Shown: positions 9,004-21,509, counted from the first letter of the stretch. The stretch: 51,481 bases of DNA from a gamma proteobacterium HTCC2207 (GCA_905182275.1 CAJJAU010000002.1:1-51481), one strand, 5' to 3'. A program made the numbers and translations. Notes: generated by a model not told the origin, from the sequence alone.

Positions 9004-9266
9004 TTGAGATTCCTGCTGAACGCCTACCCAGTGCAACACTTAATGCAGTCATAGAGGAGTATATTCTCCGCGAGGGTACTGATTATGGCGTTCAGGAGAT
9101 TAGTCTACAGAGTAAAATCAAACAGGTTCATGGTCAACTTGCCCGCGGCGATGTACTAATTACATTTGACCCTGTCACTGAAAGTTGTACTTTGTTGACG
9201 CGCCATCAGTTCGCGCGATTTACTGAGCAGCAACGCAGTAATGGCGAGTGTAAAAACGATGCCTAA
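9000..9266 (+). CDS. yheU: UPF0270 family protein YheU
   Basis: This 88-residue protein contains the family hallmarks IPAERLPSATLNAVIEEY and LREGTDYG. The latter motif is the same as in E. coli YheU, followed by a LxxKIxxVxxQLxxG segment. No biochemical function is established for UPF0270. Translation begins at a GTG overlapping the stop of the preceding methyltransferase by four bases, and its 3' end overlaps the tilS ORF by 26 bases. The C-terminus is somewhat longer than in E. coli (72 residues). Confidence 0.88.
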   Translation: MIEIPAERLPSATLNAVIEEYILREGTDYGVQEISLQSKIKQVHGQLARGDVLITFDPVTESCTLLTRHQFARFTEQQRSNGECKNDA

Positions 9267-10611
9267 AGTAAAAATCCTTACTGCGGAAAGAGTTTTTGGT
9301 GCTTTGCAGGAAGAGATCCAGGGCCCAGCACAAGTTTTAGTGGGCTTTAGTGGTGGTCTGGATTCGTCGGTCTTGCTCGATTTGCTTGCTCAGACCATCC
9401 CCTCAAATAGAATAACAGCAGTTCATGTGAATCACGGTTTGTCTCCTCAGGCGCCCGAGTGGCAAGCGCATGCCGAACGCTTTTGTCAGTCGAGAGGAAT
9501 TGCATGCCACAGTGAAAGGGTTGACGTTAAACTGGATGGCGAAGGGCCGGAGGCTGCCGCTAGAAAAGTTAGATACGCTGTTTTTGAGAAGTTGTTACGT
9601 CCGGATGGCATTTTACTGCTCGGTCATCATCAAGATGATCAAAGTGAGACCTTGCTGTATCGTTTGATGCGAAGTTCCGGGCCTGTTGGTTTGTCAGGTA
9701 TCCCGGCGATGCGATCACTGGGTGCGGGACGTTTGTTTAGACCGCTACTATCTTGGCCTAAAGAAGCCCTACAGGCCTATGCCCTAAATAAAAATATTGA
9801 ATGGGTTGAGGATGCGAGCAACAGTATCAACGATTATGACCGAAATTTTTTGCGCAACCGTTTAATTCCAATCCTAGCTGAACGTTGGCCAGACTATCGC
9901 CAACGCCTGCATGGGGTAAGTGAGATAAGTCAGGATGGCGCAGAGCTCTGTAGGGATCTTGCGGTTCAAGATATGGAGGTTCTGCAATCTAGGCCGGAGA
10001 GGGCTGGGGTCTCACTTCTAATCGATAATTTTAATCAGTTAAGCAGGGTGAGGCAGAAAAATGTGTTGCGCCACTGGGCCGATATTCAAGGTCGATGCGC
10101 TCCTAGCCGTAAAATCATTGACGAAATAATTAAGTCCGTTATTGAGGCGCGAGTTGATGCGTCGCCCAAGGTAGTCTGTCAGGACACTGAATATCGTCGT
10201 TATGATGGCCGTCTATACGTGCTAGATTCTATTAAACTTCTCGGTCAGCCAAATGAGCAGCCTCTGGATATGTCCTGGCAGCACAGTGAGACCCTTGATC
10301 TTGGTGGCGGGATGCAATTATGTGGGAAGCTGTCGCTGGGTGATGGCTTGCGCGCCCCGGAAAGTGGCATCCTAAGGATAGCCAACCGTCATGGTAGTGA
10401 ACATTGCCATCCGATGGGTCGGGCGCACTCAAATACGTTAAAAAAATGCCTTCAGGAGTTTGGGTTAGAGCCATGGTGGAGGGATAGAGTGCCGCTTATT
10501 TATGTAGATCAACAGATAGTCGCGGTAGCCGATTTGTGGGTCTGTGAGGGCTGGCAGGCCAAGCCGAGAGAAACCGGCATTAAAATCCACTGGCACGACA
10601 ACTCTTTGTAG
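9241..10611 (+). CDS. tilS: tRNA(Ile)-lysidine synthetase TilS
   Basis: The 456-residue protein shows the PP-loop ATP pyrophosphatase motif SGGLDSS (37-43), then AVHVNHGLSP and LGHHQDDQSET, followed by the conserved RNFLRNRLIP segment. Its C-terminal domain ends near the usual length (E. coli 432). TilS attaches lysine to C34 of the CAU-anticodon isoleucine tRNA so that it reads AUA, an essential step. The start is uncertain: ATG at 9241 lies within yheU, and a second in-frame ATG at 9259 (MPKVKIL) is equally plausible. Neither has a convincing Shine-Dalgarno, which suggests translational coupling to yheU. Confidence 0.95.
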   Translation: MASVKTMPKVKILTAERVFGALQEEIQGPAQVLVGFSGGLDSSVLLDLLAQTIPSNRITAVHVNHGLSPQAPEWQAHAERFCQSRGIACHSERVDVKLDGEGPEAAARKVRYAVFEKLLRPDGILLLGHHQDDQSETLLYRLMRSSGPVGLSGIPAMRSLGAGRLFRPLLSWPKEALQAYALNKNIEWVEDASNSINDYDRNFLRNRLIPILAERWPDYRQRLHGVSEISQDGAELCRDLAVQDMEVLQSRPERAGVSLLIDNFNQLSRVRQKNVLRHWADIQGRCAPSRKIIDEIIKSVIEARVDASPKVVCQDTEYRRYDGRLYVLDSIKLLGQPNEQPLDMSWQHSETLDLGGGMQLCGKLSLGDGLRAPESGILRIANRHGSEHCHPMGRAHSNTLKKCLQEFGLEPWWRDRVPLIYVDQQIVAVADLWVCEGWQAKPRETGIKIHWHDNSL

Positions 10612-10642
10612 AATCGCATACGCCTTTCTGTTAATCTATTCT

Positions 10643-10684
10643 ACCATCTTGACTAGGATGGTCGTTGGCTAAATTCGTGGCCAA
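10643..10684 (+). other. Two adjacent hairpins between tilS and pyrG
   Basis: ACCATC (10643-10648) pairs with GATGGT (10657-10662) around an 8-base loop. TTGGC (10665-10669) pairs with GCCAA (10680-10684). Neither is followed by a T-run, so they are poor intrinsic terminators. They may end tilS transcription inefficiently or lie in the pyrG leader. A possible -10-like TAATAT follows near 10703. Confidence 0.4.
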
Positions 10685-10702
10685 ACGAACTCCAAAAGAT
10701 AA

Positions 10703-12373
<1,671 letters not shown>

Positions 12374-12380
12374 GAGTTAA

Positions 12381-13235
<855 letters not shown>

Positions 13236-13286
13236 ATAGAGTCTTACTGCTTTTAGTCTAATTATGACCCCGCAGAATTTTTTACC

Positions 13287-13303
13287 GTCTCCGATAAGGA
13301 GAC
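13287..13303 (+). other. Hairpin in the kdsA-eno gap
   Basis: GTCTCC (13287-13292) and GGAGAC (13298-13303) form a perfect 6-base stem around GATAA, 30 bases before the eno ATG. There is no T-run. It could be a leader stem or an mRNA-processing or stability element for the highly expressed eno; no function is shown. Confidence 0.4.
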
Positions 13304-13311
13304 ATAACTAA

Positions 13312-14625
<1,314 letters not shown>

Positions 14626-14677
14626 GTTTGGAAGGTTAATGCGATACGAAAATCGTAAAATCGAATAGAATGTCAAT

Positions 14678-14998
14678 ATGCGTTGGTTACTGATACTCCT
14701 AATAGTCTTGTTGCTTGGTTTACAAGTGCGGTTGTGGGTGGGCGAGGGAAGCCTTGCCCATAAGGCAGAGCTAGATGTGCAGCTTGGCAAACAAAAAGCT
14801 GAAAATAAACGCTTGGAACAGCGCAATCAAGTCATTGCTAGAGACGTGGCGAGTTTAAAAACCAATCTTGATACTATTGAAGAGAAGGCGCGAGAAGATC
14901 TCGGTATGATCAAGCAGGGTGAAGTCTTTTATCTGGTAACTGATGAGAAAACCGGTCTGTCACAGGATAATCTTTCAGAGGGGAAAACCTCACCATGA
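14678..14998 (+). CDS. ftsB: Cell division protein FtsB
   Basis: This 106-residue bitopic membrane protein has a short cytoplasmic tip, one membrane segment (about residues 3-19), then a periplasmic coiled coil (about 28-70) with QNxxLxxRNxxI-like heptads. It ends with the conserved REDLGMIKQGEVFY motif. FtsB joins FtsL and FtsQ in the divisome and helps activate septal wall synthesis. Its TGA overlaps the ispD ATG by four bases (ATGA), the common ftsB-ispD coupling. No obvious strong Shine-Dalgarno precedes its ATG. Confidence 0.95.
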   Translation: MRWLLILLIVLLLGLQVRLWVGEGSLAHKAELDVQLGKQKAENKRLEQRNQVIARDVASLKTNLDTIEEKAREDLGMIKQGEVFYLVTDEKTGLSQDNLSEGKTSP

Positions 14999-15714
14999 CG
15001 ACTGAATCTCCAAACTACTGGGCTATTGTTCCGGCCGCGGGTATCGGCAAGCGGTTCTCTGCGGACATTCCTAAGCAATTCCACCAATTGCAGGGTGATC
15101 TGGTGGCTCAGCATACCCTCAGTAGGTTACTGGAAATCTCCCTTATTAAACGAATTATTGCCCCCTGTGACCCTACATCGGGCTATTGGGCGCGAGTAAG
15201 TGCTGTAAAAAATCCTCGAGTAACGCTAATAGAAGGTGGTGAAACACGAGCTAAGTCTGTTTTGAATGGGCTGACTGCGTTGTCGGGTTTGGCACAATCT
15301 GACGATTGGGTTTTGGTTCATGATATGGCCAGGCCCTGCGTAACCTCATTAGATATTATGAACCTTATTAACAGCTTAAAGGGCCATCCGGCGGGTGGCT
15401 TGCTGACTACACAAATCAATGAAACTCTGAAGACCGTAACACCAGATAATTATGTGAAAGAAACCGTTGATCGCGACTGTTATCGATTGGCCCAAACCCC
15501 GCAAATGTTTCGATATGGGCTATTACGTGATGCGATCCAGCTTATGCTTCATGAGCAAAAAATGCCTACTGACGAGGCATCTGCCATGGAGTATTCACAG
15601 CATAAAGTGCTCACTGTTGAGGGGCGACATGACAATATAAAGATTACTCGTCGAGAGGATCTTATGATAGCTGAGGTAATTTTAATGAATCAGGAGAAGC
15701 AACGATGCGAATAG
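14995..15714 (+). CDS. ispD: 2-C-methyl-D-erythritol 4-phosphate cytidylyltransferase IspD
   Basis: The 239-residue enzyme has the nucleotidyltransferase motif VPAAGIGKRFSADIPKQF (12-29), the VHDMARPC motif and LAQTPQMF. It transfers CMP to methylerythritol phosphate in the non-mevalonate isoprenoid pathway. It is coupled to ftsB by ATGA and overlaps ispF by 10 bases, so ispD and ispF, encoding neighbouring pathway steps, are translated together. Confidence 0.97.
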   Translation: MTTESPNYWAIVPAAGIGKRFSADIPKQFHQLQGDLVAQHTLSRLLEISLIKRIIAPCDPTSGYWARVSAVKNPRVTLIEGGETRAKSVLNGLTALSGLAQSDDWVLVHDMARPCVTSLDIMNLINSLKGHPAGGLLTTQINETLKTVTPDNYVKETVDRDCYRLAQTPQMFRYGLLRDAIQLMLHEQKMPTDEASAMEYSQHKVLTVEGRHDNIKITRREDLMIAEVILMNQEKQRCE

Positions 15715-16184
15715 GTCATGGTTATGACGTTCATGCTTTTGGTGTTGGAGATGCTCTGATCTTAGGTGGCATCTCTATTCCATTTGAACACGCATTTGTT
15801 GCCCATTCCGATGGTGATGTCTTAACTCATGCATTCATGGACGCTATATTAGGCGCTTTGAGTCTTGGCGATATTGGCCAACACTTTCCGGATACTGATC
15901 CCCAATATCGGGGCTGTGACAGCCTTGAGTTGTTAGGTAAGGTGGCGAAGATGATGAAGCTTAGGGGTTATCGTGTCGGTAACGCGGATTTAACAATCAT
16001 TGCGCAGCGCCCTAAAATGGCACCTCATATAACCAATATGGTGGAAAGGCTTGCCTCAGCGCTAGCATGTGATTGTGAAAGAATTAATATTAAAGCCACG
16101 ACATCGGAGAGCTTAGGCTTTACCGGTCGTGGCGAAGGTATTGCTTGTCATGCGTCGGTTCTTTTAGAGTCAGTCACTGACTGA
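15705..16184 (+). CDS. ispF: 2-C-methyl-D-erythritol 2,4-cyclodiphosphate synthase IspF
   Basis: The 159-residue protein has MRIGHGYDVH with zinc ligands D8 and H10, and HSDGDVLTHAFMDAILGA with zinc ligand H42. It also has DLTIIAQRPKMAPH, and TSESLGFTGRGEGIAC near the C-terminus. It cyclises CDP-methylerythritol phosphate. A clear AGGAGAAG site inside the end of ispD drives its ATG. Its TGA (16182-16184) overlaps an in-frame CTG of the extended truD frame, which matters for the truD start discussed there. Confidence 0.97.
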   Translation: MRIGHGYDVHAFGVGDALILGGISIPFEHAFVAHSDGDVLTHAFMDAILGALSLGDIGQHFPDTDPQYRGCDSLELLGKVAKMMKLRGYRVGNADLTIIAQRPKMAPHITNMVERLASALACDCERINIKATTSESLGFTGRGEGIACHASVLLESVTD

Positions 16185-16207
16185 TCCAATCACAGAGATT
16201 TCTTACT

Positions 16208-17164
16208 ATTAGCTCTCGCAATTTTGATTTTCAGACTTTACCTTACCTACACGGTGGGCCCGTGGGTTCAGCCCTTTTTCGCTGCTGCCCAGAGGATTTT
16301 ATAGTCGATGAAATTATCGACATCCAGCCTACTGGCGAAGGTGAACATCTTTTGCTTCTGGTAAGTAAGCGTGATCAAAATACCACTTGGGTGGCTGGAT
16401 TGCTCGCCAAACTAGCCGGCATCCCCCGAAATGATGTTGGTTTTTGTGGGATGAAAGATCGGTTTGCTGTTACCAGTCAATGGTTTAGTTTACACGTTCC
16501 AGGGCGTGACTTAGACCTAAACTGCTTGGAGCATGATGATTTTACAATTCTGCAGGTTGCTCGTCACAATAAAAAATTGCGGCGGGGTATGCATAAAGGG
16601 AATCAGTTCAGAATTGTATTGCAGGATTTTTCGGTGACTGATGTGGTACTCAAGCATCGAATTGATCTGATTGTAGCCAAAGGCGTTCCCAATTACTTTG
16701 GAGAGCAGCGGTTTGGGCATAATGGGAATAACCTTGATGAGGTTCAAAAGCTCATTCAATTGGATAAACTCAAAGGCAATCGACATGGCACTGGGCTGTA
16801 TTTATCTGCTGCCCGCTCTTGGCTATTTAATCTAGTGACAGCCAGACGACTACAAGAACCCCATGGGGATCTTGCTGAATGCACGGGGCCTCTCTGGGGG
16901 CGAGGTCGGCCGATCTCCGAAGGGCAGGTAGCCACTATAGAGGCCGACGTCTTAGATGGCTGGCAAGATTGGTGTTACGCCCTTGAGCATGCAGGTTTAA
17001 AGCAGCAACGCCGAGATCTCATTATGGAGGTAGGTAATTTAACCGCCCAATGGGTTGAGACCCATAAGTTGTGTTTAGAATTTAGTTTACCCAGTGGATG
17101 TTATGCGACCACTTTAATGAGAGAAATAGCAGAATTATCTCGCCCTGACAACTTTGGCCTATGA
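16208..17164 (+). CDS. truD: tRNA pseudouridine-13 synthase TruD (non-canonical start inferred)
   Basis: The enzyme is recognised by CGMKDRFAVT, which carries the catalytic Asp (D66 counted from the GTG at 16262), plus KGVPNYFGEQRFG and LYLSAARSWLFN. TruD makes pseudouridine 13 in certain tRNAs. From the first standard start, GTG 16262, the protein is 300 residues, short for TruD (E. coli 349). The in-frame codons before it encode FDFQTLPYLHGGPVGS, which matches the conserved gammaproteobacterial N-terminus (FDNLTYLHGKPQGT in E. coli). The frame is open back to 16181 without any ATG, GTG or TTG. ATT at 16208 (reported here; 318 residues) or CTG at 16181, overlapping the ispF stop as CTGA, are the candidate starts. 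The overall identity is certain; the start is inferred. Confidence 0.85.
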   Translation: MSSRNFDFQTLPYLHGGPVGSALFRCCPEDFIVDEIIDIQPTGEGEHLLLLVSKRDQNTTWVAGLLAKLAGIPRNDVGFCGMKDRFAVTSQWFSLHVPGRDLDLNCLEHDDFTILQVARHNKKLRRGMHKGNQFRIVLQDFSVTDVVLKHRIDLIVAKGVPNYFGEQRFGHNGNNLDEVQKLIQLDKLKGNRHGTGLYLSAARSWLFNLVTARRLQEPHGDLAECTGPLWGRGRPISEGQVATIEADVLDGWQDWCYALEHAGLKQQRRDLIMEVGNLTAQWVETHKLCLEFSLPSGCYATTLMREIAELSRPDNFGL

Positions 17165-17244
17165 TATATTGGCGCTCTCAAGGCGTTATAAAAATGCCAC
17201 TTTTAACAATCAACACACTGACTGTTTTTTTACAGGAGAAATAG

Positions 17245-17916
17245 GTGAATTCGACTGAAATGGCGGGTATCGGGATGACGTCCCAACGGACCCGAGAGCG
17301 CCTTATTAGTCGATTGATTGAACAAGGTATCACCAATCAAAAAGTATTAGATGTTATTCGTATGACGCCTAGACATCTTTTCCTGGATGAAGCCTTGTCA
17401 CACCGAGCCTATGAAGATACCGCTCTGCCTATTGGGTTTTCACAAACATTATCTCAGCCGTATATTGTTGCCAGGATGACAGAAATTCTCCTTTCCGAAG
17501 GGCCGTTAAAAAAGGTCTTAGAAATTGGTACTGGGTCTGGGTATCAAGGGACCATTTTGGCCCAGTTAGCTGAACAGGTATATAGCGTAGAGCGCATTGA
17601 ACCGTTATTAAAAAAAGCTAAGCAGCGATTTAGAGAGTTGGGTCTGACCAATATTTCCGCTCACCTTTCGGATGGTTGTTTTGGCTGGGAAAAGCAAGCT
17701 CCCTATGATGGAATTATAACAACGGCGGCACCTCAATCAATACCTGATGGCCTTCTGGATCAGTTGGCACCCAATGGTATATTAGTCATTCCAGTAGGCA
17801 CCGGAGACTCTCAGAATCTAAGTGTTGTGAAACGGCTTGGTAATTCTGCTGAGTTTGAACATACAATTGTTGAGAAAGTGAAATTCGTTCCTTTACTTGG
17901 TGGTTTATCTCGCTAG
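17245..17916 (+). CDS. pcm: Protein-L-isoaspartate O-methyltransferase Pcm
   Basis: The 223-residue enzyme begins at GTG behind a strong ACAGGAGAA site. It has [11 protein letters not shown], the [11 protein letters not shown] region, [20 protein letters not shown] motif [12 protein letters not shown] (91-101) and [16 protein letters not shown]. It methylates isoaspartyl residues so that aged proteins can be repaired. In many relatives surE lies between truD and pcm; here only an 80-base gap separates them, so surE is absent from this position. The nlpD-rpoS stationary-phase genes follow beyond a DUF368 gene. Confidence 0.97.
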   Translation: MNSTEMAGIGMTSQRTRERLISRLIEQGITNQKVLDVIRMTPRHLFLDEALSHRAYEDTALPIGFSQTLSQPYIVARMTEILLSEGPLKKVLEIGTGSGYQGTILAQLAEQVYSVERIEPLLKKAKQRFRELGLTNISAHLSDGCFGWEKQAPYDGIITTAAPQSIPDGLLDQLAPNGILVIPVGTGDSQNLSVVKRLGNSAEFEHTIVEKVKFVPLLGGLSR

Positions 17917-17935
17917 CAGTTCAATAGGATTTGAT

Positions 17936-18865
17936 ATGAGAAGCTTGACCAGTAATATATTGTTATTTTTAAAGGGGTTAGCAATGGGTGCGGCAGATGT
18001 CGTTCCTGGGGTTTCTGGAGGAACGATTGCCTTCATTACCGGTATCTATTTTGAGTTGGTCAGTACTATAAAATCTTTTGATATCACTGCGCTCAGACTA
18101 TTAAAATCCGAGGGTTTAGGTGCTGCTTGGCGACATGTCAACGGAAACTTTATTGCTGTTTTGTTGGCCGGTATCTTGACTAGTGTGTTTTCTTTGGCGC
18201 ATATTATGCATTACCTTTTGCTTGAGCATGGGGTGCCCCTTTGGTCGTTTTTTAGTGGCTTGATTGTTGGCTCCGTTATTTTACTTTTACGTCAAAACCC
18301 ACCGGCTACTATGTCTGGAAAGTTGCTTTTTCTTTTGGGCATCCTTGTCGCTTACGGTATTTCAATTTCACCATCAGTGGTTTTAGAGGGTACTGTGATA
18401 ACCATGTTTTTTGCCGGTGCTATAGCTCTATGTGCAATGATTCTGCCAGGGATCTCGGGATCATTCATACTTGTTCTTTTGGGTTTATACCCTGTGTTTA
18501 TTAGTGCGATTGCTAAGCTTCAGATTGATATTTTACTCGCTTTTGCGATGGGCGGAATTATTGGGTTGATGTTATTCAGTCGTTTTTTGTCTTGGCTATT
18601 AAGTCGATTCCAAACTGCACTGATTGCCGTAATGTGCGGTTTTTTGGTCGGTAGCTTGAGTATTATTTGGCCCTGGAAAAATACGCTTTCCGAGGGCATT
18701 GTCGGCGCTGGTGAAGCCCCGGTTACGGTCACTGAAAATGTATTCCCCAGCCAATTTTTGGAGGTTACGGGGCAAGATCCGCAAACTTTATTATGTTTGT
18801 TTGTATTTTCCATTGGGTTCGTCATGGTTTTGAGTGTAGAATTTTTGAATAAGTCCAAATTATAA
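17936..18865 (+). CDS. DUF368 family polytopic membrane protein
   Basis: The protein is about 309 residues from the ATG at 17936, which has an AGGA site. A TTG at 17897 inside pcm would add 13 residues and is less likely. It is very hydrophobic with about eight predicted membrane segments. The family hallmark is the repeated glycine-rich motif GAADVVPGVSGGTIAFITG near the N-terminus, echoed by ILPGISGSFILVLLG in the second half, suggesting an internal duplication. DUF368 proteins have been linked to undecaprenyl-phosphate translocation in recent work on DUF368/PopT; I recall this rather than show it from sequence. Its position between pcm and nlpD is an insertion relative to the enteric order. 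Confidence 0.88.
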   Translation: MRSLTSNILLFLKGLAMGAADVVPGVSGGTIAFITGIYFELVSTIKSFDITALRLLKSEGLGAAWRHVNGNFIAVLLAGILTSVFSLAHIMHYLLLEHGVPLWSFFSGLIVGSVILLLRQNPPATMSGKLLFLLGILVAYGISISPSVVLEGTVITMFFAGAIALCAMILPGISGSFILVLLGLYPVFISAIAKLQIDILLAFAMGGIIGLMLFSRFLSWLLSRFQTALIAVMCGFLVGSLSIIWPWKNTLSEGIVGAGEAPVTVTENVFPSQFLEVTGQDPQTLLCLFVFSIGFVMVLSVEFLNKSKL

Positions 18866-18888
18866 TTGATAAAGGTAGGTCTACGTCG

Positions 18889-19740
18889 GTGTTAAGACTA
18901 GCTTTCATGTTGCTAATGCTATCTTCTATTGCAGGCTGTTCTAACCATTCAGCTAGCGTTAGTGACCGCGGTCAGCCTCCAAGTATTAGAATTAAATCAC
19001 ATCAGGTGGATGTTGGAGAAACGCTCTACTCGATTGCCTGGAGATATGATTTAAGCGTTTATGATCTCGCACGTGCTAATTCACTGACCGATCCATACAC
19101 CATTAGTCCCGGGCAGAAGCTAAGTTTGATAATACCAAAAACCCACCATACTGTAATTGCTGGAGATACTCTATTTTCGATTGCGTCTAAATATGGGTTA
19201 GCGGTTGGCGGTTTGGCTCGTAAAAATAGTTTGAGCCCTCCTTATCTTATAAAGCTAGGACAAATATTGTCATTTGATCCATTGCCAATAGCGCCTTCTA
19301 AAGCGCAAGCCATCCAAGCGGTAAATAGCCCCGCGAGCGAGCGAGTAAACCGTACTTCACCTCGAACAAAACCGCCTGTTTATAGCAGTAATTGGGAGTG
19401 GAAATGGCCTATAGATGGACAAGTAGTCGAGACATTTAATCCTAGCAAGCTGCAGAAAGGCATAAAACTTAAAGCGAGTAAAGGCAGTCAAGTTCGCGCT
19501 GCTGCCCCCGGCAATGTGGTCTACGCGGGTTCAGGATTACGCGGTTATGGGAGGTTGATTATCATTAAGCATAGTGATATTCTCCTAAGCGCTTATGCAA
19601 ATAATGATAAATTGTTGGTATCGGTTGGTCAGTCTGTCACTCAGGCTGATGTAATTTCAAATTTAGGCGTCGACGGAACGATGTATTTTGAAATCAGAAA
19701 AGATGGCGACCCTGTCAATCCTATAAGCTACTTAAAATAG
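18889..19740 (+). CDS. nlpD: NlpD-type lipoprotein, two LysM domains and degenerate LytM domain
   Basis: The 283-residue protein starts at GTG. Its lipoprotein signal ends at SIAGC (Cys17). Two LysM peptidoglycan-binding repeats follow (about 38-83 and 87-130), then a Pro/Ser linker and a C-terminal LytM/M23-like domain (about 172-283). All four usual zinc or catalytic positions are substituted: the HxxxD pair reads Q189 and K193, and the HxH pair reads T264 and Y266 before FEIR. That matches the non-enzymatic NlpD/EnvC class that activates AmiC-type amidases at division. It precedes rpoS as in most Gammaproteobacteria, where a rpoS promoter often lies within nlpD. Confidence 0.93.
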   Translation: MLRLAFMLLMLSSIAGCSNHSASVSDRGQPPSIRIKSHQVDVGETLYSIAWRYDLSVYDLARANSLTDPYTISPGQKLSLIIPKTHHTVIAGDTLFSIASKYGLAVGGLARKNSLSPPYLIKLGQILSFDPLPIAPSKAQAIQAVNSPASERVNRTSPRTKPPVYSSNWEWKWPIDGQVVETFNPSKLQKGIKLKASKGSQVRAAAPGNVVYAGSGLRGYGRLIIIKHSDILLSAYANNDKLLVSVGQSVTQADVISNLGVDGTMYFEIRKDGDPVNPISYLK

Positions 19741-19827
19741 GCGAGTTGTGTTGTTTTAAGGTCTGCAAGGATTGGCGTCTGGATTAGCCGCTAAGCAAAA
19801 ATTTGATGTTGCAAAGGAGTTGCAAAA

Positions 19828-20757
19828 ATGGTCGAAGATGTAATTGGCGACGAGTTTAAGGCGCTGTCCTTAGTCGCAAGAAAGAAGAATAAAATTGAAA
19901 GTCCGGCTCGTCGAGTTGTCGACGCGACGAGTATTTATCTAAAAGAAATCGGCTTTGTCCCGCTATTAACTGCTGCTGAAGAAGTTCTCTACTCGCGAAA
20001 ATTACAGCAAGGTTGCGAGCGCTCTCGACATATGATGATAGAGAGTAATTTGCGTCTCGTAGTCAAAATTTCCCGTCGCTATCTTAATCGAGGCTTAGAG
20101 CTCTTGGATCTTATCGAAGAAGGCAACATCGGTTTGATGAGAGCGGTTGAAAAGTTTGACCCAGAGTTAGGCTATCGGTTTTCGACCTATGCCACCTGGT
20201 GGATCAGACAAACCATCGAGCGAGGGATAATGAATCAAACTCGGACTATCCGACTACCTGTGCACGTAGTAAAAGAATTAAATGTGTATTTGCGGGCGTC
20301 TCGAAAATTGGCTCAGAGGTTAGACCACGATCCAACACCAGAGGAGATCGCTGCTGAAGTCAACAAACCCATTAAAGATGTGCTCAAAATTCTCAGTCTG
20401 AGTGAGCGAATCTCATCGATTGATGCTCAGGTAGCTGATCAAGATAAATCGTTAATTGATACAGTGGCTGATATTTCAACCTTAAGTCCAGAGAGTCATG
20501 CTGAAACGAATGATTTATCGTCGGCTTTGGAGGGATGGCTGCAGCAGCTACCAGAAAAGCAAAAAGAGGTGTTAGTTCGACGATTTGGGTTGATGAATCA
20601 CCATGAACAAACCCTGGAGCAGATTGGATCAGAAATCGGTTTGACTCGAGAGCGAGTAAGGCAGATCCAGGTAGATGGTTTGCGCAGGTTGCGAGATTTG
20701 CTGCATCAGCATGATCTTAGCAGCGATGATCTTTTTGAAGAGTTGTTTAAACATTAA
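19828..20757 (+). CDS. rpoS: RNA polymerase sigma factor RpoS
   Basis: This 309-residue sigma-70 family factor has the RpoS-type region 1.2 [21 protein letters not shown]. Regions 2.1-2.4 include [36 protein letters not shown] and [15 protein letters not shown]. Region 3 is [11 protein letters not shown], and region 4.2 has [20 protein letters not shown]. It directs stationary-phase and general-stress transcription. A strong AAGGAG site precedes the ATG. The N-terminal extension is shorter than in E. coli (330 residues). Position after nlpD supports the assignment over RpoH or RpoD. A perfect palindrome lies just after the stop. Confidence 0.96.
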   Translation: MVEDVIGDEFKALSLVARKKNKIESPARRVVDATSIYLKEIGFVPLLTAAEEVLYSRKLQQGCERSRHMMIESNLRLVVKISRRYLNRGLELLDLIEEGNIGLMRAVEKFDPELGYRFSTYATWWIRQTIERGIMNQTRTIRLPVHVVKELNVYLRASRKLAQRLDHDPTPEEIAAEVNKPIKDVLKILSLSERISSIDAQVADQDKSLIDTVADISTLSPESHAETNDLSSALEGWLQQLPEKQKEVLVRRFGLMNHHEQTLEQIGSEIGLTRERVRQIQVDGLRRLRDLLHQHDLSSDDLFEELFKH

Positions 20758-20769
20758 AAAATTGTTTTA

Positions 20770-20791
20770 GGCCCTCTCAATTGAGAGGGCC
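20770..20791. terminator. Shared palindromic terminator between rpoS and ppa
   Basis: These 22 bases form a perfect palindrome of two 11-base arms (GGCCCTCTCAA and its complement). It lies between the converging ends of rpoS (20757) and ppa (20805). On the minus strand it is followed after a few bases by a T-rich tract (ACAATTTTTT), so it best terminates ppa. On the plus strand no T-run follows, so termination of rpoS is less certain. Confidence 0.7.
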
Positions 20792-20804
20792 CAAAGTCAT
20801 CGGG

Positions 20805-21338
20805 TTAATCTTCATCGAGGTAGCGCTGTCGTGAAGCTAACACTTCTTGTTTTGCTGCAGCCGCATCATCCCAGCCATCTACTTTTACCCATTTCCCAGG
20901 TTCAAGTGATTTATAATTTTCAAAATAGTGAACAATTTGTGCGATGAGTAGTTCTGGTAGATCGCTAGTTTCTTGAACATGCTCATAGAGCTTGGTTAGT
21001 TTGCTGTGCGGTACGGCTAATAACTTCGCATCAACCCCTGACTCATCACTCATATTTAGAACACCGACTACGCGGCTACGGATCACTGCACCGGGCATAA
21101 CGGGATAAGGAGTCACCACTAGGACGTCCAGAGGATCTCCGTCCTCAGATAGAGTTTGCGGGACATATCCGTAGTTAGCGGGATAGAACATCGGAGTTGC
21201 TACAAATCGATCAACAAAAATAGCATCACTATCCTTGTCCACTTCATATTTTATGGGATCATGATTGGCTGGAATTTCGATAACAACATTGATGTCATTT
21301 GGCAGATCTCTACCTGCAGGAATATCGTTGTAGCTCAT
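20805..21338 (-). CDS. ppa: Inorganic pyrophosphatase (family I)
   Basis: The 177-residue enzyme is the standard bacterial length. It shows [18 protein letters not shown], the [12 protein letters not shown] segment and the catalytic signature [12 protein letters not shown], with KWVKVDGW near the C-terminus. It hydrolyses pyrophosphate and so drives biosynthetic reactions. It is transcribed alone, toward rpoS, with the palindrome at 20770-20791 as its likely terminator. Confidence 0.97.
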   Translation of the reverse strand: MSYNDIPAGRDLPNDINVVIEIPANHDPIKYEVDKDSDAIFVDRFVATPMFYPANYGYVPQTLSEDGDPLDVLVVTPYPVMPGAVIRSRVVGVLNMSDESGVDAKLLAVPHSKLTKLYEHVQETSDLPELLIAQIVHYFENYKSLEPGKWVKVDGWDDAAAAKQEVLASRQRYLDED

Positions 21339-21378
21339 GGTTTAAGTCCGTAACGTGGCATTGATTATTAGGCAACAA

Positions 21379-21407
21379 AGTATAGCGAGTTGTCTAAAAA
21401 TTGGCTA
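21379..21407 (-). promoter_or_regulatory. Likely sigma70 promoter of ppa
   Basis: On the minus strand TAGCCA (21402-21407) is 17 bases from TATACT (21379-21384), matching four and five of six consensus bases. A start point near 21372 leaves a leader of about 34 bases to the ppa ATG. This is assigned by eye. Confidence 0.45.
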
Positions 21408-21509
21408 GGGTGTTTGATACCGCCAGCGAACAAAATAGCAGTTTAACGAGCATTTACTTAAGCCACACCACTGTTTTTCGCGTAAGGTACATGGCTGGAC
21501 GGTTTGGAT

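Noticed and set aside
17222-17235. CTGT-T6-ACAG palindrome before pcm as a LexA box
   Set aside because: The spacing is six bases between CTGT and ACAG; the gammaproteobacterial SOS box needs eight.
18520-18858. 112-codon minus-strand frame over the DUF368 gene
   Set aside because: It is a shadow of a clear membrane protein; low-complexity composition and no neighbours on that strand.
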